Source: Tupaia tana
Lineage: Eukaryota > Chordata > Mammalia > Scandentia > Tupaiidae
Length of the DNA: 64,000 bases
Reading direction: 5' to 3'
NCBI GenBank assembly: GCA_026018925.1
Contig: JAKSZU010000006.1
Span: 191,653,449-191,717,448 of the forward strand
In this document: positions 21,475 to 33,145 of the stretch, piece after piece
Layout: the number at the start of each line of letters is the position of its first letter
How positions within the stretch are numbered: position 1 is the stretch's first letter
Translations under genes and position numbers: made by a program
The notes under the pieces: generated by a model
The model's input: only the letters and a program-made list of their open reading frames with translations
Database searches by the model: none
What the model was told of the DNA's origin: nothing

Positions 21475-21752
21475 GGGAACCAGCAGTTAGCGTAATGGCT
21501 ATGTCGCTGGACTCCCATGTAGTTGACCACAGTTCGCGTCCTGGACCCAGTGGCTTAAAACTCATGGCGGGTGCGTGTGCGTACATGCCCAAGATCCCGA
21601 GAGGAGAATGGAGGAGAAGGGATTGGGGCGTGGCCATCCCCCCTGGGGGTGATTTCTCGTTTTCTGTCTCTATGTCTCTCTCTGTCTGTCTGGCGAGCGC
21701 ACATGCCCTATAGCGAAAGCCTCTCAAAAAAAAAAAAAAAAAAAAAAAAAAA
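21475..21752 (+). mobile_element. tRNA-derived SINE, long type, young
   Basis: Complete, with an A tail of about 27. Target duplication GTAGCAAG precedes the head (ending 21473-21474) and follows the tail (21753-21760). The B box AGTTCGCGTCC is the variant form without A58. Confidence 0.95.
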
Positions 21753-21760
21753 GTAGCAAG

Positions 21761-22530
21761 CATGATAAACTGATAGGGCTATATAGACAGCTTTGGATGC
21801 TACTCCCATGTATTTTCTGTCACGGTTTCAACCATGTTTCATCATCTGATCATGCATCTGTTAAACTAAACTATTTTGGCCTAGAACGACTACTGTACTC
21901 TCACATTTGGATTCCTATGGATAAGCCAAAATCCTACATGTTAGGCTGTTTTCTGAGCTGGTTGCTAATTTACAGCCAATTACACTAACCACACTTCCGT
22001 CATTCACAGAAAGCCCACCTTTTGGGCTACTCATGCAGCCAACTCTCCAATTGCAACCAATCCAATTATTTCTCGACCTCATTCCCTCACTCTTGTTTTT
22101 GAACATTCCTTTCCCCTTCCTACACATGTGACTTTTCTTTTCTGCAAACTTACATGCTCCATGACCACTTGGCTACCTGGAGTTGCTCGGACACCAATTT
22201 CTGGGAAACTGCCTGATGCAAATTGCCTGTCCTTTGTTCAAATATACTCTGTTGAACTTTTGTCTAAAAATCTTTTTTCGGCACACCAGTTTTTACTCGT
22301 TTATAACAGCTTCATTGAGTTACAATTCATATATCACAGAATTCACTCTTTTAACGTGAACAACTCAATGTGAATTTGTAGTTATTCAAAGATTTATGCA
22401 AACATCATCTCTACTTAATTTTGGAATATTTTAAAATCACTCCTCGCTTTCTGTAACACCTAATTTAAATATTTTCAGTCTGCACACAGGATGTTGCCTT
22501 CTGTGACTGGCATCTTCAAATTAGCATAAT
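21761..22530. other. Unique DNA
   Basis: Slightly GC-richer than average. Overlapping open frames on both strands (about 21797-22373) lack splice-site context or recognisable protein motifs. Confidence 0.4.
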
Positions 22531-22767
22531 GTTGGCTGAGTTGGCTCAGCAGTAACACAATGCTCTATGATGCTGAAGCCATATGGGAAAGTCCTAGGTT
22601 CGGGTCCTGAGGTCACCTGTATACTCAGGGCGTGTGTATGTGCCTGGAATTCTAGCTGTCTGAGACTGGGAGTGGATCGCAGTGTGAAGCCTCTATTGGG
22701 GATGCCTTTCACCCTCCCTTTCTCTCTCTGTTTCTCCTGGGAGAAATAAATAAACTTTAAAAATCAA
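22531..22767 (+). mobile_element. Family B SINE, best-preserved copy
   Basis: It has a tRNA-like head with an A-box-like GAGTTGGCTCAGCAGTAAC and a B box GGTTCGGGTCCTG, then a body of about 130 bp, a CTCTCTCTG tract and a GAAATAAATAAACTTTAAAA tail. Head, body and tail differ from the long and short types. It has the same layout as the decayed minus copies at 4361, 15550 and 57107. Confidence 0.7.
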
Positions 22768-22932
22768 TATAGTGTGTTTTAGGTTAAGTGATGTATTTGG
22801 TACTTTCGCTTCACTCTTCCCCTCACTGATTTGAGCATTATGGACTAAGTATGGACACTCAAAGCAGACATGGTCAAATGTGTGAGTAAGTTCATCTTCC
22901 ACATCAGAGGTATGTGTAGTTAAAATGCAGTC

Positions 22933-23044
22933 TTTAACTTGACTAATATACAGTGTATCCATGCTGGGAAAATTCATTTACAAGCTGTAATGATATATAG
23001 TGATTGAATGTATAAAACAAACTTTAAACAAATAATAAAGATTT
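22933..23044 (+). mobile_element. LINE-1 3' end, only 112 bp, with perfect target duplication
   Basis: It is bracketed by TTAAAATGCAGTC at 22920-22932 and 23045-23057. Contents: ACTAATATACAGTGTATCCA, TCATTTACAAGCTGTAATGA, GATTGAATGTATAAAACAAA and an AATAATAAAG-type tail. It is an extreme 5' truncation. Confidence 0.75.
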
Positions 23045-23060
23045 TTAAAATGCAGTCCTG

Positions 23061-23244
23061 GGGCCAGCAGGTGATGTGGTTAAGGTGCTGGATTCCCCCA
23101 TGGCCGACTATGGTTCAAGTCCTGAACCTGGTGGCTTGCTTTTTCACTTTCCCCTTCTCTGTGTGTGTGTATCTCTCTGGTCAATTTTTTTAAAAAAAAT
23201 AATAATAATGAATAATATTGAATACATAAATCTTTTTTAAAAAA
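23061..23244 (+). mobile_element. tRNA-derived SINE, short type, on the same target site
   Basis: Head GGGCCAGCAGGTGATGTGG, B box GGTTCAAGTCC, CT tract and GGTCAATTTTTTTAAAAAAA tail. ATGCAGTCCTG is at 23050-23060 and 23245-23255. This overlaps the site already duplicated by the preceding L1 fragment. Confidence 0.92.
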
Positions 23245-23408
23245 ATGCAGTCCTGAGGACCTACAGAACAAAATGTTCTTGGGAAGCAAACCTATTTGTT
23301 TTCAACACATTCTATTGCTGCTTTCATGGTGTAGAGGCAGAGTTGAGTATTTGTGACAGAGAATGTATAATCCACAAAGCCTAAAAATTCACTGTCTGAC
23401 CTATATTA

Positions 23409-23725
23409 GGGAGTCTTCAAAACGTTTGTGGAAAATGCATATTATAAAATAATATACAGGCATTTCAAATTATTTTCTATCAAAATAAACTCATACTTTA
23501 ATTCTATTTTTCCCACAAACATTTTTAAAAGAATTATTTCATTTAACTTTATTTGTTTATTTATTTAAATTTGAACAGAGAGTGACAGAGTAAGAGAGAG
23601 AGAGAGAGAAAAAGTGAGAAAGCAAGCCACCAGGTCTGAGATTTGAACCATGGTCAGCCATGTGGGAATCCCAACACCCTTAACCACCATCCAACCTGTC
23701 AGCCCCCCACAAACTTTTAATATCC
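23409..23725. mobile_element. Mariner-type MITE, interrupted by a SINE
   Basis: Left end GAGTCTTCAAAACGTTTGTG; right part TTTTTCCCACAAACATTTTTAA. Removing the SINE at 23528-23705 leaves about 135 bp with imperfect inverted ends. The ends match the family at 44711-44832 and the 3' end of the mariner at 60265-61945 (TTCCATGGATTTTTTGAAGT). Confidence 0.7.
23528..23705 (-). mobile_element. tRNA-derived SINE, short type, inserted in a MITE
   Basis: The reverse complement of a head (GGTCAGCCATGTGGGAATCC on plus) with a purine tract and a TTATTTATTTAAATTTG tail. Target copies CCCACAAACATTTTTAA (left) and CCCACAAACTTTTAA (right, 23706-23720) lie inside the MITE. Confidence 0.92.
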
Positions 23726-24105
23726 TTTTACATGAGTCAATGTGTTTTCCATAATTCTTGAGTCAACACTTGGATGAAAAGTATACATTGTTCTTGCCGC
23801 CATACTTTTCATAACTTGTTTAGTTTGGCCTAATTCACCATGTGACTGGTTTTCTAATTTCCAACAATTCAATTAACACTAAGATTTTAGAGTTACTCAT
23901 GCCAACTATTTTATATTCATTGTCACAATCACATTATAAATAAGTACTTTTTCCCATGTTTTAGGTTTTATCTAATTTTCTTATAGCTATTACCATCCAG
24001 AGAATTGATATTGTATCCTATTTTATTAAGAACTTTATCTGAAATTATTAATCATTAATAAACCCATTAATCTTTATTCAAAATTTTAATGATGATAACT
24101 ACCAG
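23726..24105. other. Unique AT-rich DNA
   Basis: Nothing recognised. Confidence 0.45.
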
Positions 24106-24109
24106 CAAT

Positions 24110-24292
24110 TCATAAACACATAATATAAGCCGGCTATTACAATTTCATATTTATTATTTGATAAGATTATTTAATAATGCTATAATTTAGGCATATTTAC
24201 TATATTCATTCTTATTATTGTAAAGACATTAATAGATGGTGTTAAAACCAGTATTTCAATCTAGGCAAGGTGACTCCAGATGCCCATTCCAT
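24110..24292 (-). mobile_element. Possible MIR
   Basis: ATATAAGCCGGCTATTACAA, a TATTATTTGATAAG core and a CTAGGCAAGGTGACTCCAGATGCCC end follow the antisense MIR order (…GGCAGTCTGGCTCCAGAGCCC). Strongly decayed. Confidence 0.5.
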
Positions 24293-24950
24293 TTTTAATT
24301 ATTTTATTTATTTATTTTTTTCCTATTGTTTCTGACTGAAGAAGAAATTATTGTTCTCTCTTTACTACATGGATTCCTTTACCTTTGTACTTGATCCCAT
24401 GTTCTCTTCTAGAACTTTTCCTTATTTGATGCGAGTTTCTTTAACCACTGATATATGCTTTCATTATCTCAGTCTCATTGGGCTAAAAGTAAGGTGTTGG
24501 CAGGGACACCACTTTGAGGGCTGTGCAAAAGAGTAAGTTCCTGTATTCTTCTAGCTTCTGATGGTTTCCTTGGTTTATGACCACATCACTCCAACCTTTA
24601 GGGTCAATATCTTGAAATTTGTCTCTCCTTCCTATTAATATTTCTTTCTCCTCTGTGTATGTCAAATCTCTGGCTACCTCCCTCTTATATGGATGCATAC
24701 AATTGCAACTGAATTTAGGGCTCACTTACATGATATAAAGGCATGTCTCCATCTCAAAATCTTTAAATTAATCACACCTATAAAGAATATTTTTTTAATT
24801 TTGTCAAATAAATTAACTTTCATAGCTTCCAGAATATCAGGATATGGACATCTTTGTCAAAATCTCATGAAGAAAATCTGTGGGTCATTATTCTACCTAC
24901 TGCATGTGATATTTTTAAAGATTCTATCATTGATATATTTTTTTTTCTCT

Positions 24951-25204
24951 TATCTCTTTCTTTCTTTCTTTTTTTTTTTTTTCTATAGAGTGCATGCACT
25001 CAGTAGAGAGAGAAAGGGAATATGTGAAATAAACCCTCGGAGGGAATGACCACATAACGGTTCCTTGTCCATTCTCCTCTCAGGATATTGGGCACACTTG
25101 CACACACACCAGGCATTATTTTTGAGCCATCACATCCAGAAAGTGAACCGTGCAGTCAGACATGTGGGATCCAGCACCTTAACCTCCTCACAACCTTCTG
25201 GCCC
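24951..25204 (-). mobile_element. tRNA-derived SINE, long type, old
   Basis: T-rich tail, TTCTATAGAGTGCATGCACT, body CTCTCAGGATATTGGGCACA and a decayed head ending CTTCTGGCCC. Short CATTGA repeats flank it. Confidence 0.82.
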
Positions 25205-25226
25205 ATACCATTGACGTCTTTTAACG

Positions 25227-25530
25227 TTTATTTATTTATTTATTTGGTTAGTTTTTGCCATAAGACTCATACACTCACTAGAGACAGACAGCAATTGACA
25301 GAAGGAAAATGAAATATCATACCCATCATACCCTCTAGCCCCCCTCCCTTCTCCCCCTCCCCACCCCACATGCCACAATCCCTTCTTCTGGTATTTTCTT
25401 CTTCTGGTATTTTGAGCATACATGCATGCATGCACCCAGAATAATTTTCAAGTCCCCAGGTCTGGGACTCGAAGCACAATCAGCCATGTGGGAATGGAGT
25501 GCCATAACCACCACATAAACCGCTGGCCCC
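25227..25530 (-). mobile_element. tRNA-derived SINE, long type, with a local tandem duplication
   Basis: TTATTTATTTATTTGG tail and TTTTTGCCATAAGACTC, then the body. The CTTCTGGTATTTT block is duplicated at about 25383-25414, and a CCCCTCCC patch is enlarged. The head ends CGCTGGCCCC. Only 22 bp separate it from the preceding SINE. Confidence 0.82.
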
Positions 25531-25534
25531 ATGA

Positions 25535-28500
25535 ATAAACTTATGTTTTAAAAAGTAATGTCAACCATTTTGCTGTAATTTTTCCTGAACACAGCATTTT
25601 AGTTATTAAGTATGTTCAAGGCACAAAGATTTTCTTCATGAAATTTTGTATTTAGGAATGTTTGAAAGCTAAAAATAACCCAAATAGCTTGAATCAACTC
25701 TATGAGAAATGATGATTTGTTGCATTTATGTCATTGGTAAGTGTAGGCTATGGATATTGTTGTCTGAGGAAATTAGAGGACCTAGAGAGTCATAAAATTG
25801 GCTAAAAAATGTTCCATATGTATGTGTAATGCATTCATTTTTTGCTTAGTCACAGGTAAGTGCTAGGTCTTCTCTCCTTCTCTCTTTTCTTGCTTTTTGT
25901 ATTTTCCTCCTGAGTGTATTAGGGGACCAAATGCAGACAGAGATATTAGATGACTGGATCAATACATCCTAGCCAATTACAGTGGAACATTATATGTTCT
26001 AAAATAAAACTTAACATATTACTCTTCTCTATTTCTTCCTGCTATCAAATAATTCAAATTCTAATTGTAGCATATCCATCTGTTCTCCTTATCTTCAAGA
26101 TGTGTTTGAGAAACAGAAAATAAAAATGTCTGGTTGATTTTTTGGTTGGTTGACTGGCTAGTTATTGTTACTAATTATACTTTATTGTCCAAAAGTTCAT
26201 CACAAAAAAAGGAGAAGAAAGAGAAAAATCAATAAGCTTCAGTGTGTCAAAAGATAAAGAAGAACTAGAGAGAATGAAAGGTAAAGTTCCCGTGATGGCT
26301 CCCATATTAGCACCTAGAATCTAGAGAATTTAGACTAAAAGAGTTGTCATAAGACAGAGTGGTAGCGAGACTTTCTCAAAAGAGCTGGCTTAGAAGACCA
26401 AGAGAAGTACCTATCTGAACTAAATATGTTGAGTTCTCAGAAATTAATACCAGCTCAGAAGTTACTGTTAAACACTGGTTAATCCTCATGTTGAGAAACC
26501 AAAAATAAATAAATAAAAATAAAATCTACTTTAGCTGGTTGGTTAGTTGGCTTGTTTGTTGACTTGTCAATATTATTACCAATTTTGACAAAGTCTAGAA
26601 GTCATTTCCAGAGAGTATTTGAATACAAATTCTCATCCCTTACCCCAATTTCTTGGTTGTCAATCAATTCATCTCATTACTTGCCCCAAAGTGAAAATTT
26701 CATTCCTTTCCACCAAAATTTTTAAAAATAATGTACATCAAGAAGAATGCTCTGAGTATTCTAGTTGTTGCCTTCCCACCGCATGCCAACATACCTGTAA
26801 GTCCAGGGAAACTGGGCATCTACCAGAATTTTGAGGAAGAACTTTTGCCACATTGTTAGAGGTTGTAATGGAACAAACTGAAGACTCATGACAGGATGAA
26901 GTTCATATTATTACAAACGAGTGTCAATATCACAATGTTCATACTGATACTGGCCGTCTTGGACACTGTGACTAGAGATAGTGAAAAGGATATGCCATCT
27001 TATTGTCTGGATACTTAGAGAAAGAATCATAAAACAATAATATCATAAAGCAGAAGAAAGATGTTCTTCAACAATTGTCAGCATGGAAGCTACCATTTAG
27101 CGTCCAAAACATAATTTAAAAACCATTAAACTATTATTTATGCTTTTCTGTCTCAACATTTTCTCAGTCTTTTCTTGAAATTGTACCTAAAATATAAGCT
27201 TCCTTTGAAGATTAAGTAATATACTAAGCATATCTAATACCTGAGATATCATATCAGTGTTCGATAGCTATTAATAATTACATAACTATTGTGATGATGC
27301 AATATTTGCTTTTTGAGTCATCACATAATTTAATAGTATTTTATAAAATTACAAACAAAATTGCTAAAGGGATATTATAAAGCACAACTGGACCTACTAT
27401 AAAACCTATATTGACTTGCACTCATCTAATAATGTATGTAGCACTACTTTTTTGGTGAAACTAATAGGATTTTATTATTTAATGGTCCAGGGGAGGGTGG
27501 TCTCAGAAGTGGTACAGTAATTATTTTTAAAATATTTGTGTCATTTCTATAATGAAAATATTCATTGTACCTACTAATGTCATTTCATGATATAAATTAA
27601 GAATTCTCTTTTAGTCATCTTCTCACACCAATATGAATCTTGTCACAATAGGACGCTTTAGATTTTTGATACTAGAACATTACACATTATGTATAACATT
27701 TTACTTAGAATAATGTTCTCCTAATTCTGGTAATTAATCTTCCAAGGTTTAAAGAAATGCTTTTGAATCCTTCTGTTAGAAAGGCCATGGTCACATATAA
27801 CAGTATATTGCATATGTATGTCAAAACACTGATGTATAAAGATGTTTCTGAAGAATAAATGATTGATTCATGACAGATTTATTTAGAGGAAAATTTATCC
27901 AATTTTACAAGAGTGATATAAACATAGATTATTTTTTTCTTTGATTCTCATTGGAAAGAAAATCTCAGGGGAAAAAATTCAATAAGAAAAGAGGTGAACA
28001 CGAAAATAGAATTCCATACATATATCTTACAGGGATTTTTGTGAAAGTAGAGATTATATCAGACTGAAAGACATTTCAAGATGACTCACATTCCCAATTT
28101 TGAAAAAGCAGTACTTCTGAGTAAATGACATAGATCCAGAGACATATCCATTAATAACTCCTTGTACAGAAGCATGAAGATAGGTTAGAAGCAGGCAAGC
28201 AAAGATACAGAAATGTTTTCCTGCTATGTGACTTTCACCTGGGGTGAACACTGAAATAGTGAGAATCTAATGTAGCAGGGATTTCTCCAGGGCTAGTGGA
28301 GCAGAAAACATAAAAGTCCAGAAACAGAATTTTAAAATAAATAAAAGAACCCTAGAACACTAGGCTGTGTGGCTTGCCTCTGACAGAAACGTTTAAAAGC
28401 AACAGCTTTCCTGGGAAAATACACATAGATCATAAGAGAAGATCTTGAACATACAAAAACAAAATTATTTTTTATATACATTTAATATGATTTACCATCC

Positions 28501-28700
28501 TACCCTTCTGAATTTTAGACTCTCTCTCTCTCTCTCTCTTTTTTGTTTCTTTAATGGTGCTAAGTGTGTATTGGGCCCTGGAATCAATTTGCATATTCTT
28601 AATTATGAACCTATCGTGAAAAGTGTATTGAAAATAAGAGAAAACATTTAATAAGAGAGACATTGAAAGCAATTTGACATTCCTATCACATTATCATTAT
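25535..28700. other. Long unique AT-rich stretch
   Basis: About 3.2 kb with no repeat, coding exon or RNA gene that I can recognise, apart from a (CT)n at 28519-28540. It is the largest repeat-free block in the window, so a conserved non-coding element could be here. I cannot tell from sequence alone. Confidence 0.45.
28519..28540 (+). repeat. (CT)n microsatellite
   Basis: About ten uninterrupted CT units followed by T-rich sequence. Confidence 0.95.
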
Positions 28701-28708
28701 AATTTATT

Positions 28709-29162
28709 GGTTGAAGTTGAATCGTGTGACCCCCAAGTTTATATGTGGAAGTCCTCACTCTCAGTGACTGAGAATATGACCTAATTTTGACACAGACTCA
28801 TTGCAGATACAATGTCAAGATAAGATGTCTTTAGGGTGGGCCCTAACCTAATAAGACTGGTGTCCTTATACAAACAGGCAATTCAGACAAAGAGGCACAC
28901 GCACAGGGAGCGACTCAGGTAAAGGTGAAGGTGGAGGTACCTGTGTGTTCACACACCAGCAACAGCAAAGGTTGCCAGCAAACAGCCTGAAGCTAGGGAC
29001 GAGGTATGGAACGGATTTTTCCTGACCACATCAGAAGAAACCGACCATGCTGACACCTTCTATCTCAGACGACTAGCCTCCAGAATTGTAAAACAATACA
29101 GTTCCGTTTTCTAAGCTATTCAGTTTGTGCTCTTTTCTTATGGCAGCCCTAGAAAATTACTA
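28709..29162 (+). mobile_element. MaLR/ERVL-type LTR fossil
   Basis: Familiar block order: CCCCAAGTTTATATGTGGAAGTC near the start, GGGTGGGCCCTAACC, GACTGGTGTCCTTATA, CAGAAGAAACCGACCATGCTGACACC, CTAGCCTCCAGAATTGTAAAAC and ATGGCAGCCCTAG at the end. This is how MLT1/MST-like mammalian LTRs are laid out; I cannot fix the subfamily. A solo, broken, old copy, likely from before the placental orders diverged or soon after. Confidence 0.7.
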
Positions 29163-29244
29163 AATATATGAAAGTGCCAAGCCTTAATATGTTTACATTT
29201 AAAATTATGTATATTTTATTATGTTTATACATAAAAGTATGGAC

Positions 29245-29322
29245 ATACACACACACACACAGATATACACACATATATATATTCCAGGTATGTGTGTGTA
29301 TATACACACATACAGAGAGAAT
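29245..29322. repeat. (AC)n and (GT)n pair, hairpin-capable
   Basis: ACATACACACACACACACAC, then ATACACACATATA, a short CCAGG spacer and TATGTGTGTGTATATACACA. The AC and GT runs face each other, so the stretch can fold. Confidence 0.85.
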
Positions 29323-29324
29323 GA

Positions 29325-30755
29325 AAAATAAAGTCTGGTCCTTTATTATATATATTTTAGTAAGGATTGTTCTAAACTGCATTACATTCATGAATTAAAT
29401 GCATATGTATGAGTTTTCTAAAGCTGAGACCTTAGTTTTTCTATTTTACTTTTTGTAGGAATGAAAAATGAAGAATTATTTGTTTATTATAAAAAATTCT
29501 TAAAGTATCAGAGTAAAAAAGCCATTAAAAATCACAATTTAACAGTCATTTTTCATTTTTTACAAGACTTGGCAACTGTGATGCCTTCTGGACACCTCAG
29601 ATGATATGATTGAGTGAAGGCATTTATTGCCGCTCACAGTAAGTACAGGAGAAATCTGTCTTGCCTAAAATTATATGTGCTGATGTTTTAAACATTACAG
29701 TGGCCAAAAAACTCCACCATAACTGTAGGTAGATCCACCATTTTGATATCACTTTTATATATTTCTTCATATGTTACCTCAACTTAGCCATTATTTCATA
29801 TCATTTCTTTTCTTTTTTTTTAATTGCCAGAGGATGTTGCTCACACCAGGGAAGGATGGAAATGGGGAGGTAGAAAGTCCTCCTCAATGGGCCTTGGTCC
29901 TACCACAGTCCCTTTTCCATTCAAGAAGTCCCAAGTGAAAAGTGTTACCTCCATCAATTCAATTGCTTTCCAACTTCTATCAGTAACTAAAACCCAGGGT
30001 GGAAGCTGTGAAGCTAACCATCATATTTGATAACGTCCTTTTCTTCACATGTAATATCAAATCTCCATTACACTACATTAATTTTGCTATACATACATAT
30101 TTATACAGGTCATTGGTTAAGAGTGGTATACATATTTTGTACGAAATATTTATACAGATTACATTCTCTTATATCTTCCTAACTTAAGACATGTATTTCT
30201 AGATTAGTTACTGCATTCAAGCTCCTACTAAATTATGTCTTTAGTAAATAAGAAATTATCTTCCTTTTTCTCATATCACAATGGTGTCATGTTTTCTCCT
30301 ATTTATCAATAGCATTCCTATTCCTCGTCTTATTGTGTGCATATTTGATAGAGGTCTGCCCATTTTTTTTATAGAATTTCTTTGTCATAGTATTTCATGA
30401 TCTGTTCTAAACCAAAACACAATACTGGTGCTATTTAGGAATAAAAGGATTCAGTCTCCAGTCACAGTCATTGCACTCCAGTGAAAATTTGTAAAATTAA
30501 TAGCAAATTGATAAAATATGATCAAATGACTATAAATTTTAGGAAGCAGTTAACATTGACATCAACATTACAACATGTAATATAATAGAAATCCACACAT
30601 AATAGGTTATAATTTTTAAAAGGAATACCAGTTGATTTTAATAAGAATTCTTTCAAAACTATGCTCTTATAACTAATAGGGAAAGTGTAAAATCAGTACC
30701 CTTTTACTATCATTATATAGTACATGTCATTCTATGTCTAATTTTTATATATTTT
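29325..30755. other. Unique DNA
   Basis: No clear repeat. 29815-29930 could be a SINE remnant (T run, TTGCCAGAGGATGTTGCTCAC) but I could not align it. The rest is AT-rich. Confidence 0.4.
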
Positions 30756-30771
30756 GACATATAATGCTTCC

Positions 30772-31027
30772 TTTTTTTAAAGATTATTCCCATTGGGCAC
30801 ATGCCCTCACTTGAGAGACACAGAGAATGACAATAAGAGGGAAAGTGAGAAATCACCCTTTGGGAGCATGGCCATGTTGCAGTCACTTCTCCTCCATTTT
30901 CCTCCTGGTACTTTGGGCAAGTATGCAGAGACACCTGTAGTGAATTTCAAGCCACCAGGTCCAGGACGTGAACCACAGTCAACCATGTGGGAGTCCAGTG
31001 CCTTAACAACTATACCACCTGCTGGCC
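30772..31027 (-). mobile_element. tRNA-derived SINE, long type
   Basis: Complete in reverse complement (TCACCCTTTGGGAGCATGGC to CACCTGCTGGCC). Diverged target copies GACATATAATGCTTCC (30756-30771) and AACATACAATTCTTCC (31030-31045) flank it. Confidence 0.9.
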
Positions 31028-31045
31028 TCAACATACAATTCTTCC

Positions 31046-32315
31046 ACTGACATTATTCCCCTTTCTGAAGAAAAAAATCATAAATTCTCAGAAAAACAGA
31101 TACAAATACATTTATCTCAATTTCATTATTAATAGAAGATATGTAAAATTAATTACTAAATTCTGTCATAATTTTATTATGTAAAAATTTACTTGCATTA
31201 AATATTAAATAAAATGCAAAATATAAGTGTTTTTTTTTTTAACCTGGCCTATACAAGGCTTTAAAAACCTGTGAGAATCACTATTTTTTTTTTTTTTTTA
31301 TGATAAAACCAAAATGTCAAGGCCCAAACTGGCATTTGAGTGCCCTTCCTGTTTCCTTGGAGGGTTTACTTCAACAAATGCCTATGACAATCCCAAGGGA
31401 GTCATTTAGTCTGGGTCATCCTAGGGTATGCCAGTAATGGGGGTAAGAACAAAACATACTAACAAAATAATGGTTATGATCATGACTTTTACTTTTCTGG
31501 GCCACTATTACTTAGCTTTTAATCTTTTGCACTTTTCTTAATCATTTAAATCGTCTATAGATGTATAATATCAGGATGATGCTTTGAAGAAGGTATAGTT
31601 AATTACATATAGTAGATGAACATTTTTGGTATATGTATCTGTTGCATGAAACTTGTTAAATCTCATATGTAGTTTAAAGCCTCTGAACTTTAAATTTTGG
31701 TGCTACTTTTAGCATTCCATTAGTTGACCTGAAATTAATGATGCAAGAAAGGACAATCATTGTGTGACAGATATTTCAGTTCTGCAAGAATCTTGTTTGA
31801 ATGGATCTGCCCTTAATATAAGGAAAAAGCTTAACTCTGACATTAATGAGAGCTAATCATGTTAAATTTATCAGCCTACTGAAGCTTAACACTGACTTGT
31901 TTAATCAAACAGATAGCTATAAACAGACATACAGGCATGAATAACACTACTAGAATTCTATAAAATGTTATCTCCCACTGAGTGACAAATGAGAAATTAA
32001 GAAAATACTTATATAGTTTTTAATATTAACAAAAAATCATTTTAAACATGTATTCAATCTATTTGTATATATAATAAGACTGCAAAAAATAGAACTAAGC
32101 TCAATAAACAGTTGAATTCAGGAGAAATTCCTTTGATTTCTAGAATTATAATAATCACAATACCATGCCAAAATTGTGTAATACATTGTGATTGTGAATA
32201 TGTGCTTTCTTTCATGGACAGAATAAAAACTTGTAACCTAGAAAAGTTAAAAATAGTCCAAAGTGAACGTTGCAAACATAGAGTAGAACAGCATAATGAT
32301 CACCACAACATATAC
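31046..32315. other. Unique AT-rich DNA
   Basis: Contains T runs near 31231 and 31285 and a somewhat less AT-rich stretch at 31310-31450. No family recognised. Confidence 0.4.
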
Positions 32316-32319
32316 TTTA

Positions 32320-32690
32320 TATTTTATTGATTCATTCAATTTAATTAAATCAATATTATTATTATTGTATACCTGGCATGTGCTAGGGATTGTGAACATA
32401 TGCAAAGGAGAAAGATGCAAAAGTGGTCCCTATGCTCATGAAGCTAATATTGTAGAGAAGAAATTGGTAAGAGAAAATGAATCAGAACATATATGTAATC
32501 TATAAGATGTCCAAAGGAAATAAAATGTGCAAGAAGGAAATGAAGGGGGTCTACCACACGGTCAGTTACACTTTATTTGAAGCTAAAATCTCAAAGATAA
32601 GAGCTGAGACAGGTCAAAGTCAGGAACTCTATGCCAAGTGAGCAGCATGTGTGAGAACCTGAAGGAGAAAATGTCTTTACAGAGTAGAAA
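32320..32690 (-). mobile_element. LINE-2 3' end
   Basis: The plus strand reads TGATTCATTCAATTTAATTA, TACCTGGCATGTGCTAGGGA, CCCTATGCTCATGAAGCTAA and, further on, GCTGAGACAGGTCAAAGTCA with GTGAGCAGCATGTGTGAGAA. This is the antisense order of the L2 3' end in mammals (TGCCAGGCACTGTGCTAGG, CATGGAGCTTACA). Old and gapped. Confidence 0.72.
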
Positions 32691-32757
32691 TGTGTGTCTG
32701 CTTGTGGCTCATGTGCTTCTCTAACAGTCCAGAAGATGGGTTCAAGGTGATTATTTT

Positions 32758-33001
32758 TTTTTATTTTTAGGGATTTTTGCTATAGGACACACGCACTCTC
32801 TGAAGAGATGAAGAGAAAGTGAGAAATCAGCTCCTAAGGGGGATGGCCATGCTGCAATCCCTTCATTCTCCTCTTGGGGTTTTTGGGCACACATGCACAC
32901 GTGCCTTGAGTGATTTTCAAGTCGCTGGATCCAGGATTCTAACCACAGTCAGCCATGTGGGAGTCCATTGCTCCAACCACTATGCCACTGGTTGGCCCCT
33001 A
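32758..33001 (-). mobile_element. tRNA-derived SINE, long type
   Basis: Perfect target duplication CAAGGTGATTATTTT at 32743-32757 and 33002-33016. The body is intact but CpG-poor, so this is an older insertion whose duplication has survived. Confidence 0.93.
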
Positions 33002-33145
33002 CAAGGTGATTATTTTAACACACATATGCTCTCTGCAAATCAGAGCTTTATAATTACTTGGAAATACCTGGAAAACTTTCGAAGTCTATTTTCATCATTA
33101 TTAGAAATATTAACAAGCTAAATTTGCCATTAAAAATAAGGATAG

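Noticed and set aside
25535-28700. Hidden exon in the largest repeat-free block
   Set aside because: No long frame with splice signals and no protein similarity recognised; only cross-species conservation could show function.
29815-29930. SINE remnant
   Set aside because: Only the T run and a few words match; the head and palindrome region are not recognisable.
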